Assembly: GCF_033807715.1 (NCBI RefSeq)
Contig: NC_084599.1
Location: forward strand, 30,526,125-30,590,124
Reading direction: 5' to 3'
Length of the DNA: 64,000 nucleotides
Source of the DNA: Cololabis saira
Lineage: Eukaryota > Chordata > Actinopteri > Beloniformes > Belonidae
Shown here: one piece after another, positions 22,935 through 34,845 of the stretch
Layout: each line of letters opens with the position of its first letter
Position numbering within the stretch: position 1 is the first letter of the stretch
The notes under the pieces: model-generated
What the model was told of the DNA's origin: nothing
What the model saw: only the letters and a program-made list of their open reading frames with translations
The model's database searches: none
Translations under genes and position numbers: made by a program

Positions 22935-25900
22935 TTAAAGTCTTTCGTATCCTGATCTGCGGCGTTCTCTGATGAGCAGGAGACTCAGCACGGTGATCAG
23001 TAGGAGACCAATCAATACGGCCCTGATGATGTGGGGAATTATTCTGCGATCAAAATCAGGCCAACACTCCAACGCTGAAACAAAACACAGGAAATGACCA
23101 TATTTAAAGGTTGCTTAGGTAAAATACAGAGAAAAAATGTGAAGGAGCTGTGCGTCTTAGTATCAGCAGCAGAATGATCAACAAAGTTAAACAAAATGAT
23201 ACATTTTCTAAAAACTCAACCTGATCCAACCTGGAAGAGACTGAAAATATTTTTGTTTTTTTCGTCCTTTAGATTTTACTTTCCATGTGTTTTAATATAT
23301 AGTTCTGCATATACAATCTTAATAATCATCTCCCCTCAAATGCACACTCACCTATTCCATATTGTCCATCTTGCAGACTGAAGGCCTGCATCTGCAGATG
23401 GCCCAGCTTGATGCTCAGCTGAGACCCCAGACGGATGCTCTGCTCTGTCGTGCACTTGAAGCTTTGACCACTAGCTGCCTCGAAAAGCTTCTTCTGGGTC
23501 ACTGAACCCAAGTACGTTTTATCTGTGAGGAAGAGTATGTCAGAAAGAAACAGTCACTGTGATTTTGTGGTATACAGTACGAGCTACTAAAACATCTGTC
23601 ATCTTCAGGAGAATTGCATCTGTGCTCTTACTGAAGCATCCTTTGCACGCAGGCTGAGGAGACAAGTATGCAGTCAGGTCGGCGACGTAGACGGATTCCT
23701 TTTCCTTTAGACGAAAATGCCAAAAAAAAAACTGAGGCTGATTTCATAAATACCGTAAACACAAATTCACAAACAATAAACACAAACAATTTCCATTTAA
23801 AAAAAAAGTACATTAAACTGTAATTACTCAGAACAGCTGCAGTAAAAGGGAACTGGACAGAACATTCAGTCTTATACCTTCCTGAAGGTGAAGTGCAGAC
23901 CAGAAGCGTTGCCTGGTAGTGTAAGAGAGAGAAGAGCCTCGTCATTGCCGCAGTAACCACTGACCATAACCCTGGACGGGTTCAGGTTGAAAAACCAGGT
24001 CTTCTGAACACACAAAGAAAGAAATATCACTTTATTTGCAAATTCTGTCATCTTTTTCTCCCAGAATATTCAAAAATATGCGTTATTGTCCTGTAAAGAT
24101 GCACTCTGGGCCTACCATTTCTGACAGCACGGTTCAGGAAACCCTTGATAGTTAATATTTAAGGATGCATATACTCAGTACTCGAGTTGTACAAAAAAAT
24201 CAGGGGGGGATGGTGGATTTTATCATATGGGGACAGATAATTTGTGCTGATTACAAATAATATAATTTATTACAAATAATAGCACTGACCAAAACACCTG
24301 CAGAAATACTGCAGGAATGACATAGCAGCAGTTAAATGCAGCCTTCTGTAAGCTTTAAATATCCACTGGGCTTACATCAAATACATAAAAACACTTAAAA
24401 AACAGTTTTCTGAACTTATCAATATGATTCTCTCCTTCACAGGATAAGTAAAATGGATCACTGCAAAAACTCAAAATAAGAATTTTTGTCCTATTTCTAG
24501 TTAAAATGTCTCATTTTAGTAAAAAAAATCTTATTACACTTAAAACAAGACTAATCACTGAAAAAAAACAACAATTTTCACCTGTTTCAAGTAGATTTTC
24601 ACTTAAAATAAGTAGAAAAATCTGCCAGTGGAACAAGATTTTTTTGCTTGTAATGAGAAGATAAATCTTGTCCCACTGGCAGATTTTTCTACTTATTTCA
24701 AGTGAAAATTTACTTGAAACAGGTGAATTGTCAAATAAGTTATTTTTCTGGTGATGACTCTAAATGTTGAAATAGCAGTAATACCACATTCATTGATGAA
24801 ATGACATAAGGGATGGAAAGGGGGGATGGCAGTTTTACAGGGGGGGTGATTTTGACCATTTTTATTTCAGGGGGGATTCCATCCCTCCTCATCCCCCCTC
24901 AACTCGAGTACTGCATATACTTTTTTTTATTTACATATTTTCTATATATATTTACATATTTTCAGAGTGCACACTGTATGTGGTTAGTATTTGCCTTTTA
25001 AACTCAAATATTCATTTGAAAAGCTTCCTTTTTTTTAATATATATTTTTATCACTGAATGCTCCTACCTAAGTCAGTCCCAGGCATTGCTCAACCTCTAC
25101 CAATTTGCATCTAATTTGGAATAGATCTGTCTACACCGAATGCTCCGAATTTAGATTTTAAAACATTGCGTTGTTGTTTCAGTTTATCCACATAATCTTC
25201 TTTCCTCTTGATGCTATTAACTTTTTTGCCCACATGTCTCTTCTGCTGCAAAGCACCCCTACACGATGATGCTGCCGGTTTTCATAGGTCATGGTTTGAA
25301 TGATGTTCCCCTTTACCCTCGAAACAAAACAATGATCTTCATGAGTGAACAAGTCGTTTGTGGTCTCCTCAGACCACAGGACATGATTCCAGCTATTAGG
25401 GTCTTAAACTGTGATCTGACAGCATCTTTAGGAGGTGTGTCATTGTTGTCTTGGGTTTATTTGTGCGTTGTTCTCCTCTGGCGGCTGCTGGTAGCTGTGT
25501 GCTCCAGTGCTGTTTCCATCCATTAGCTATAGTGTTTTAATTGGGTCACTCTTCAGGCAAAACCATGAGTACACGCTGAACAGATCGCTGGTCACACACA
25601 AACACACTCACACTCCTATGGGCAGTTTAGTCACCACACACGTTTATGGACTCTGGACTCTGGGAGCTGAACCCGAGGATGAACCAAACTTGTGAATGTC
25701 CAAGATTTGCAAATTTCCCCTCTGTGGGTCTATTAAAGGATTATCTTATCTTATCTTATCTTCTTTTCTTGATGTTTTTGTTGATTTCTTTTGATTTTCT
25801 TGTAACGTCATGAATTTAGGCTCTTATGTTGAAGATCTTAAAATACAAAACATCAGCGTGTGTGCCCCCTGGTTAACTCTGATGATTTCAGTACGCCTGT

Positions 25901-28628
25901 TAAGCGTACCATTGAATGAGAGTCGTGTGATAAGGCCAAAATATGGAATACTAGTCACAAATCCTAAATGGCACAGATGCACAAGCATAAAAGCAAGACA
26001 ATCGCAGCCTCTGACCTTCTCCTCAGTGACGATGAACTCTGCTCCCACCGTGGCTTTGATACACGGTGTCCCATCGCGGCCTATAATCACGTAGCTTCCT
26101 GTTACCACAATGAAAGACACAAAACAGTCAAACACCACATTTGATAAAAATTTGGGACCAAAGTTTGCAACATTATTATATTATTTGATCTTTTCATAAC
26201 ACGTTTCATTACACAGATTAAAAAACTGAAATATTACATTATCATCCACTTAAAAGAAAAATATTTTATAAAATTTGCCTGCACATGTTACACATCACCA
26301 AGGTGTTATTCTTTGAGTTGGGAGGTTAGAGACATATTACTGATCAAAGTGAATGGTTTTAAAATAAATATTGGCATTTTATGCCGTCAGTGTTTTTGAA
26401 TTGAAGGCAGCACCAGTTAATGTACATCGATGGAGTGTTTGGAAATGATCAAATGTTCAGTTATGAACAGATATAATATGACCTCAAACAACTTTAAAAC
26501 TAAAGGTTCTCCCTCCACAATTTCTGATAATGGTAATATTATTATTATTATTATTATAAAAATGGATATGATCAGGATGGATACCAGTGTACCGGGTGTC
26601 CTGTTGGAGTTTGTTGCAATAAACCTTGTTTTTGCGTGTACCTGTTGTCGGAGCGACTTCAGTGGGCTGCAGAACGGGCCGGTAGGTCTGATTCTCAGAG
26701 AGCGGATCAGCGTCCAGCAGGGAGCTGTTGTTTCTCTGCAGATGGACACCTGGTGGAGGAGGAGAGCAGTCGACCTCACTTTCTGTTGATCAAAGACTTG
26801 CTCTGATTTAATTCACAGAAAATGTCAACATTTCAATAGAAAAGCAGCTTGAACTCTGGAACAACACTTGGTGAGAGTTCTGTTCGCTTTTTGAGAATGT
26901 AAATATGGACAACAGTGGTTTTCAGCTCATTAAATCAAGAGGGAATGAAGGATGTGTAAGCATGTGGGAAACTTACAGAAGTGCTACAAACGGGAGAAGG
27001 CAAGGCAAGGCAAGTTTATTTTTATTACACATTTCAGCAACCAGGCAATTCAAGGTGCGTTACGTAATAAATATATGAAAAAAAGAAGAAGACCATAGAA
27101 AACAGATCAGGGAAATCAATCACTGACAGAAATGGCAAAGTCTTACAAAGAATTTACCATGATGATTTAATCCAACCAATCTAACTTTGGAAAAACACAC
27201 AACAAACAGACAATGTCTATGTTTGCCTTTCATAAATAAAATAAATGCTTTTTGAAATCACAAACTTCTTCATGTAATCTTGACTAGAAATATATCGTAA
27301 TCGTGGTTCGATGAGTCTAGGTACAGTAGGTTGATCTGAACCCGATTTAAGGTGGACTAGCTGTAAAAACAATCAGGGAAGTTTGCCCTTTTGTGTACGT
27401 CACAAACATAATTAAGGTTCCACTAATAACAAACTGTGTTTAATATGTAGTCTTTACAGGTTGAGGAGTTTGTGGGTTTTGCCTGTTTGTTTCTTTTGCG
27501 TCATGGCACCATGCAGTAAAAGAGCCTTCAAAACTTTCTTCAGAAAACCTATGAGGGATGTCACAGAGGATTTTAAAGTCTATGGACAGCACACAATGTA
27601 GTTTTTCAGTAAGTAGGCAGGCTGTAATCTGCCCCACCCAGACATAAACAACTTCTTATTGTGTGAACAAAACTTGGCCATCCATTCAGAACTTGGATGG
27701 GGAACACACAGTTGTACTGTATTTAAGCTGTATCATAGCAACAGCCTTATAAAACATTATTCATTCCTGTTAGTACAACTTAAAATCAAGAGAAATTGAC
27801 TTTTCAGTTTCAAAAACCGCAACAGCGCGTGGAGCTTCGGCGGCCTCCTCAACAGCGGTACAAGCAGGGCCCATGTAGAGCAGCTTACATCTATTTCAGA
27901 GCAGCGCTGGTCAACTTCTTGGAGCGGAACATTTTGCAAATAAATCAGAAGGGAAAATAGATAAAATGTTTTCAATGTCACATCAAATGAGTAATCATGT
28001 TTGGGACAGGTAGGTAGACACTGTCAGAAAACAGAGTGCAGAAAAAAGCAGTTTCTTTCATCTATACCAACTTAAATTTGCAAGATAACTTTACATGTGA
28101 GCTGTAATGATAATAATGCTACACGAAATGGTTGTTTCACCAGCGCTTCTCTTCTTCTTTGTTTAAACCACAGGGTGACATTTAGCACGACTGTGGGACC
28201 ACTGCAGACCACAGAACTAGAGTGTGGGACAGGAAACAAGAACCACCTCCTAGGTGTGAAACGTATGATGCTGAAAACATAGCAGTTACACCAAACTGCA
28301 GCTACGAGGATAAAACACTCTTTAAAGTAAGATCGAAACAGATCTTTCAGCACATATTTAATAAAACATAATTTTCTGCTGCAAGGCTTCATGCACATCT
28401 GTGACATGAAGTGTTACAGGACGGTAGTAAAAGAGGATAATCTCCCTGACATTTTTTCTCTTTTTCATTGCTGATCTGTAAGAAGTCTCCATCTACAATA
28501 AAATATTTAAAATCAACCAGGAAAAAGAGAAGAACGTGCTGACCTTTCGAATGCCGACAAAACTTACATTGAACAAAAGCAGCCAGGAAGAAAAGAGTCC
28601 ATCCATCTGTGTGGCCACTGGGCACCAT
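22935..28628 (-). CDS. lamp3: Lysosome-associated membrane glycoprotein 3 (short form, 7 coding exons)
   Basis: Type I membrane glycoprotein of late endosomes and lysosomes. Exons 5' to 3' on the minus strand: 28628-28568, 26749-26642, 26098-26016, 24003-23878, 23704-23632, 23522-23352, 23074-22935. Phases agree and give 253 residues. Seen: a signal peptide from MVPSGHTDG into WTLFFLAAFVQC; a short Asn/Ser/Thr/Pro-rich stalk; one LAMP-type luminal domain with paired cysteines (PCIK, GYCG, CKGC, FKC, ECW); a transmembrane helix (AVLIGLLLITVLSLLLI); and a basic tail ending GYERL, a Tyr-based lysosomal sorting signal. The LAMP3 identity is supported by synteny, as LAMP3 is next to MCCC1 on the same strand in human. 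Human LAMP3 is about 416 residues with a long mucin-like part; here that part is only about 35 residues, so an exon could be missed in the 1.8 kb first intron. Another LAMP family member cannot be fully excluded. Confidence 0.85.
24176..24913. mobile_element. hAT-type MITE in a lamp3 intron (copy 1)
   Basis: The ends CAGTACTCGAGTTG and CAACTCGAGTACTG form a perfect 14-bp inverted repeat, flanked by a perfect 8-bp duplication CATATACT (24168-24175 and 24914-24921). The interior holds a long hairpin: AAATCTGCCAGTGGAACAAG near 24627 is repeated inverted near 24672. A second copy lies at 62946-63673. There is no ORF. Confidence 0.95.
25590..25770 (+). repeat. Retroposon 3' tail ending in (TTATC)n
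   Basis: The sequence CTGTGGGTCTATTAAAGGAT followed by four TTATC-type units is the usual 3' end of non-LTR retroposons in fish. The body upstream is decayed and its left limit is not clear. Confidence 0.45.
27000..27075. repeat. Fragment of dispersed fish repeat
   Basis: GGCAAGGCAAGTTTATTTTT followed by CATTTCAGCAACCAGGCAA is a truncated member of the same class as 19776-20315. It lies in the first lamp3 intron. Confidence 0.5.
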
Positions 28629-29395
28629 TGCTGGCCGAGGAATAAGGTTAGAGGATGCTACCAGAAAGGAAGTGCAGTGTAGAGCAGAGGTGTGGTTTGA
28701 CTCGTCAATGTGAGAGTCACTAAACACCCCGAGCAACTAAGTGTGGGAAGTGCTGAGAGCTGAGCTGCCTCTCTCAGCACTGATGACACTGATGGCGAAA
28801 AGTCTGTTTGACAAGGAAACCGACGAGCTGAAGTGACAACATGGCATCAGTGCAAATGACTGAAGCTCAAATTCATCCACAGCAAAAAACAGATTTATAA
28901 ATATGTGTTTAATGCAGGATTTGTTGCTGTTTGCAGTTAGTATGCACACCATAAATCCTGAGTGACCCCCTTCATGATTGTTTCACCTCCCTCCCACAGT
29001 GCAGTGACACAACGGTACATTGACACTTTAAGTATTCCTTAACCCATATGTCATTGGTTCTAAATCATATCATAGACAAAGTATGTGGCTGATAATACAC
29101 AGTTTTTCCGTATCTTAAAGATATCCATTAAAACATTTGCAGTGCTGATGGTTAAAAGCTGGTTTAACCGGCTTTGGGGTAACAACGTTGAGCAAATATC
29201 TTAGGAAGCTCTGGATCAGAGATGCACATTGGAGGAATTTCTGTGCACCTTCCACAGAACTACTTCGTAGAAAAGGACAAGTCAGACAAATTAACGGTAG
29301 GTAAATAGCCATCTAGGTCATTTCAAAATGTCATATATCTCAGGGTATGTAATACTTGTGTGCATAGGGTCAACCTCCTGTAGTATCACCCAACA

Positions 29396-29560
29396 TCAAT
29401 TCAATTCAATGTTATTTAAAAAGGGACAGTGTACAGTTAAAACATAAATGTTGCCATCCGATGCACTGTACCAGATTATAGCTTTAAGCTAATTTGCATC
29501 TGCAGTCCCTCGCAGGTCACAATAAAGTAGCAGTCAACACCCTGGGTCACTTAAGGAAGC
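29396..29560. repeat. Dispersed repeat fragment (AATTCAATTCAATGTTATTT head)
   Basis: It shares the AATTCAATTCAAT head with the 22395 repeat but then diverges (GGGACAGTGTACAG). It resembles a truncated dispersed retroposon. The family is not assigned. Confidence 0.4.
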
Positions 29561-30127
29561 CTAAATCAAGATGCTCCCTACAACTAAACTGATGATATCA
29601 TGTTGTGATGCTGGGAAGATGCTTTTTTTGTGCTTTACAGTGCTGAGTATTGTTAAACGATTCAACTTTATTTCATCAGTACCAAAAAGGTTTTCCCTAG
29701 TGAGGTTGCAGATTGCCGAAGTATTCTTAACAAAACTGCAGTTGAACTATTTTGAGGAAAGCAGACTTGTGACCAACTCATGAACAGAGATCATTTGGCA
29801 GTTCCAGTTTTGTCTTCATGCTTTAAGCTACAACTCATGGATTTCTTTCCTCATTGGAGGATTACACCTTTGGCTTCATCTTGGCAGGAGGAATAGTCTC
29901 AGAACGGAATCAGCTCCCTCTATAGAGATCTTAAGTCTGCACTGAAGGAATCCAAACACCAACATGTCCTCTGCTACAGATGAACTACTCTTGCGTGCAT
30001 GTTCCACTTGTTCCACTTGCACATCAGGCGATGCTACACACCATCCAAGTACATGTTTGAATGGGAAAGGGGACCAAACTTTGATTTTGTATGTCTTAAC
30101 CACACCTTAAAAGCTCATTTGTCTCTT

Positions 30128-30343
30128 GGTGGGGAGTGTGGGGGCCTGGTGGCTAGCACTAATGCAAGAAAGAAAAAAGAAGAAGAAGAAGAAGAAAAGA
30201 AAAACAGATATGTATTCCTTAATTAAATTTAAATCGGATGATTTAAGCATTACTCGCCTGTGATTAGCTGGGATAGGCTCCAGCAGACCCCCGTGACCCT
30301 GCAAAGGATAAAGGGTATAGAAGATGGATAGATGGATGGATTT
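30128..30343 (+). repeat. Collapsed SINE-like retroposon
   Basis: The head GGGGCCTGGTGGCTAGCACT resembles the tRNA-like start of a common fish element (usual form has GTGGTTAGCACTGTTGCC). The tail GCTGGGATAGGCTCCAGCAG, ending in AGATGGATAGATGGATGG, is its usual 3' end. A GAA run lies between them. Confidence 0.6.
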
Positions 30344-32519
30344 AAGCATTAACGGTGACTTATTTGAACCTTTTCTGTTCTGGTTTGGCCGGAGCAAATG
30401 TCAACAAACATGTGCTGCAGCCTAATGGAGCCCTCCCACACTGCTGCGATGGTGAAGGGTGCAGCTTTGAGAGGGTTTATAAAGGTGAATCAGTGAAAGA
30501 GAAGGTCGGGAGGTGAAGGTAGAAGTGCTCTTTCCTGCTGAAAAAGATGCACACAAAAACTGGACATGGGATGAGAACACAATAAAGCATCACAAAATCA
30601 GAGATATGAACTCTGCTTCTTAGTTTTCCGAGTCATTATTTAACTATAAAATCCATAAACTTTGATCACCTCAATGTGACCCAATAATGTCTGCTTTTAA
30701 ACACTGGATTTTGAAATGCCGGATATTTGTAATTCAGCGTTAAAAGTTATTCGATGTGATGACAGAGACACACAAAGTGAGGACTAATGATCCATCCTTG
30801 CATCTGAAAGCCTTTAGTGGCATCTTCTTTTGTACCCGATCCTCACCCTTACCTTCGGCACGCTCACCTTTTACCAGTTGTTTTGCAAATTATACAAACC
30901 TTCACATTTTCTCACTCTGTGGAGGATACTGAGTTACCTCATGATGTCACTGCATTTCAGACAGGTGCTACCATAATGAAATAACATGCTATCTGTTGCT
31001 ATGGTTACTATGACAGCGGGACAGCAGGAGAAAGGAACAGACACAGAGGGATCTTGGGAAGAAATGAAAACGGGGGAGGAGAAAAAATAAAGGGGCCCTT
31101 TTTGGGAGAAGCCAAAACAACCTGCAGTATAAAAAAAAGTGCTTGAGATCGCTAGAATTGGCATGAAGTGGTGTGAAGAAGTCATGAAAACAATCTGACT
31201 CGACTTCAAGGTCACAGCAGCAGCTCATCCATCTGAATCCCTCCAAGAGTCCGTGAAGCAGATGTGTGACATCAACTTCTACTTCTCTATAAACATTTGT
31301 CCCTTTCTCATCACCCCCTACCCCAGTTTTTTTTCTTTTCTTTTTATTTTGGTTATTAGTATCAAATTATTCTTTTGTCTGTGTGAATTTGGTCAATGAA
31401 TGCACCTCAAATCGTCTTGTTTGTGCTTATGTCTGTAAAATCAGGACTCAAACTAACCACTTTGGTATTTGATCGTCTCTGACTCCGAGTTTCCTAAAAC
31501 ACGATTTTACATTTGAACAAAAATTAGGTCGTAATCTCTACAAGACTGTCGATGCTCAAACAAACATCTGCGTGAAATGTTATTCATACCATCTCAAATC
31601 TGGACAATAAAAAACGATTACGCTCATAACGCACAGATGAGTCATGACGCTCTGCTGCAAGGCCGGAGTGCACAGGGGTATACGACGCAGTGACTCATCC
31701 CACAAAACTAACGGGAAACATGTTTCATCAGCGTATGAACGTAACGGTCACAACACCCAAATACTGCTCAACTTAACACAAGATTACTGATATATATAAA
31801 ATACTTTATTTTCTGCTTTCTGCCTTTCAGAAACTCCCCACATGAGCAATCACGGGTTGAAGCCATGATTCTGCATTTTACATCATTAGTATTTTTTATT
31901 TTATTTAAATAATCTTACAGTAACAGCAAAAGATACACATCTTAATAAAACTGTAAGCAGTTGCCATGTATTCGCTGTTTCCTGAATGGAGTCAAAATAA
32001 TCATTTTATTCTGAAGGATCTCTGTGCGCCACGGATACGTGAGAAGTCTTGTCGTCATGTTTTAAAATTGGCATGTCCGTGTGTTCTTATTTGGCAAGGC
32101 AAACTCAATGTTACAGTTATTCTTTGAGGCACAGATGGATGGAGTTAAATATCTGAGCCAATTTAACCTTGTTTGACAGAGGAGCTGTGAGGAAATCAGA
32201 CCGGGTGAGGGCAAAGGTCGACAGGACAAAGTACCACATAAAACACAAATACACACACAGAAAACACTGACCGGGCTCTGTGTTGTCTGTAGACGTGTAC
32301 TGTGAGGACGGCATTATTGACAATAAATGATTTCTGAGTTTAAATATGCGAGTTTATGCAAATCTGCAGTGTTTTTCAGCAACAAGGGAAGCTCTTACAT
32401 CTTCATTCATCTTCTCTTTGTCTCTGATACCAGCTGTAATATTGACTCAATGAGCAGGAGAGCAAACAAAAGGACAAACATTTACTCTCCTTTAACCGAG
32501 TGAGCGTGGGGGAGCATTA

Positions 32520-32931
32520 TTGTGTGTGTGTGTCCTCTGTGCACCCCCGTCCCCTGTGTATGTGTCATCCTCTCTCTCAGCATTCGCTCCAACATTCTCA
32601 GGATAACTTCACTCAGAAACCATCGCAGAGTGAAAAGGAGTCAAGTTTTTCCTCTTCAAGTGCAGCAGGATCGACAGCAGGCGTCCACCTTCACCAACAC
32701 GTAAGCAGTTTCACACAAAGACATAAGCGTGCTTCTTTTTCAAGCACAAATGAGACATTTCACAATGATCGGGTTTCTTCTTTCAGAGTTAGGAGGTCAT
32801 TTGGGCACAAAGTGCATGTAAGTTGGTCAACTTTGGCTGGAAAGGTTCATCAGCTGGGGTGAAGTTTGTGTTTTCTGTCATTTCTTTTTATTTTACCAGA
32901 ACAAAGTCGAGCTCGGAGTCAGGATCAGAGG
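32520..32931 (+). promoter_or_regulatory. Putative kng1 5' UTR with one leader intron
   Basis: A strong donor CACGTAAGC follows 32700 and a strong acceptor TTTTATTTTACCAG ends at 32899. This suggests a non-coding first exon ending at 32700, a 199-bp intron, and 32 bp of leader before the ATG at 32932. The transcription start is not visible. The GT-rich stretch near 32521 may be in or near the promoter. Confidence 0.45.
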
Positions 32932-34783
32932 ATGAGGAGTGGAGCGGTGTTGTGTGCGCTGAGCCTGCTGTGCCTCCAGGGCTCTGCGATCGGGCAGGTA
33001 AGGAGAGAAGAGAAGAAAACACGGTGTACAGACGGTTTTCTGTTCAGGTTAAATATTTGCTTACAAAAGGTTGTAAGATTATTGGTGGTGCAGGAGGAGG
33101 CCTTTGTGAGATAAATGACGTGGACTGCCAGATCCAAATTTATGTGATATTTGCAGTCAATGCACATGAAGACCTACTGGTTCAGCTATACTAAAAGTGC
33201 CATGCTGTCTGAAAACTCAAATCCTGTCAGCTAAATACATTAAACTGAGCTCAACATTGCAAAACAGTCTAAAAAGTATTTGATTTGAACATTTTAAACA
33301 GGAGAGCAGCACTTCAGTCAAAAACTGTTGTGTCTCTTTAAATGCCGACTGAAACTGCTGACTACAACTGACTCCAAAGCTTTGTGACCTTTAGGGATGA
33401 AGCAATGTACTGATAAGCAGAGGTCGGGGGGAAAAGGGAAAGATTTAGGTGTTCACAAGATTATAAATCATATGAAACTAATCTTTGAGCAGAAATGATC
33501 CACCTCACATTCGTTGGGTCGCTACATAAAAAGGGTCCGCACTACTGTCAGTATTCAATGACATGCACCGTCACATTATTGGATCTGTAACAGTGATTTA
33601 AGCAGTTAGATCACCTTTTCAAGGAAAGGAAAGCATAGAAAACAGAGAAGAGCTGAATGAATAAATTTGCTTTGATGAAGACAGTTGAGGAAAACACTAG
33701 AGAGAAGGTTTTCAGTGGTATATTTGCAGTTTGGTCCAAGCGTTTGTGTTCAGCCATTTTTCTTTCTTCTCTTCATCCAGGAACCGGAAGCGGTCCAGGC
33801 CTTCTGCGATGACCCCGCTGTGGAGAAAGCTGTCCACAGCGCCTTGCACAAGTTCAATGAGCAGCTGAGCTCTGGTCACAAGCTGGCTCTTTTTCAGATA
33901 CTGTCAGCTGGAAAGGTACAACGCTTGCAAAAATTATTAAATCATCAGCATACAGACCACTCAGTTTCAATGTACACTTTCACTGGGATACTCACTGACA
34001 TCATAAAACAGTGCACAATGAAATGTTCATAATATTGTACTCTGCCTAATGAACAAACCTTATTCAAAATATTCTTAATTGAATTACTTTGCATGATGTT
34101 TGTTAAATTAGTGTTGCATTATTACTGAACTAATCGGGAAGTTACAGGTGTAGTTGGTGTAACTGCTCCACAGCAGCCATCAAAAATGGGAAATGATAAA
34201 AGGGATGCACAGAAAGGTGTTAAGACAAATGCACCTCTTGCTGAAATTTGAAATGCAGCAGATGAGGAAAGTTTATAAATGCTCATTTTAATGCGACTTT
34301 CATCAAAATATTTAAGCCTTTTAATGGCCTTTAAAAAAATCATGGCTATGTTAAACAAATCTTTTGAGCTAAGAGAAGTTAAATTTAAGTATAAACATAG
34401 TAAAGTGTTTTTAAAAAGAGGTAAGGCAGCAGTTTTTCAAAGTTTCTGCATCGAAACTAAAACTAAACTATGTGATGTGTTAAAGACCATCTCGTAACCG
34501 ATTCCCTGTAAAAGCTCAGCACATCTGAGCGCTGTGAAGTCATGAACTGAGATTAGACCGAAGCCCTGCGGAAGATGACAAACAAATTCTAGGAAAAATC
34601 TCTGTGACCCTTTGATCTTTGGTACAAAGCGATTGTGGCTGTTTGTGCAGGGGGACAGCGGCTCAGCCGCCGTGTATTCGCTGAAGTTCACCAGCAGGAG
34701 GACTGACTGTCCCGCAGGAAGCAGCAAACCCTGGACGGACTGTGACTATTTGCTGTCCGGACACAAGGTAACACTCACGCCCT

Positions 34784-34845
<62 letters not shown>

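Larger units (their letters stand above)
28629..32519. other. Gap between divergent lamp3 and kng1
   Basis: Non-coding on both strands as far as I can see. It should contain the lamp3 promoter (left side, minus strand) and the kng1 promoter (right side, plus strand). Two repeat remnants are listed separately. I recognise no clear TATA box or CpG island. Confidence 0.45.

Noticed and set aside
25030..25400. Possible Tc1-like transposon relic in the large lamp3 intron
   Set aside because: GTCTCCTCAGACCACAGGAC resembles part of a Tc1-like element, but I could not reconstruct enough of a transposase to support it.
26430..26789. 119-codon plus-strand frame antisense to lamp3
   Set aside because: Its right half is the antisense of the real lamp3 exon 26642-26749; the left half is intron with an ATT repeat.
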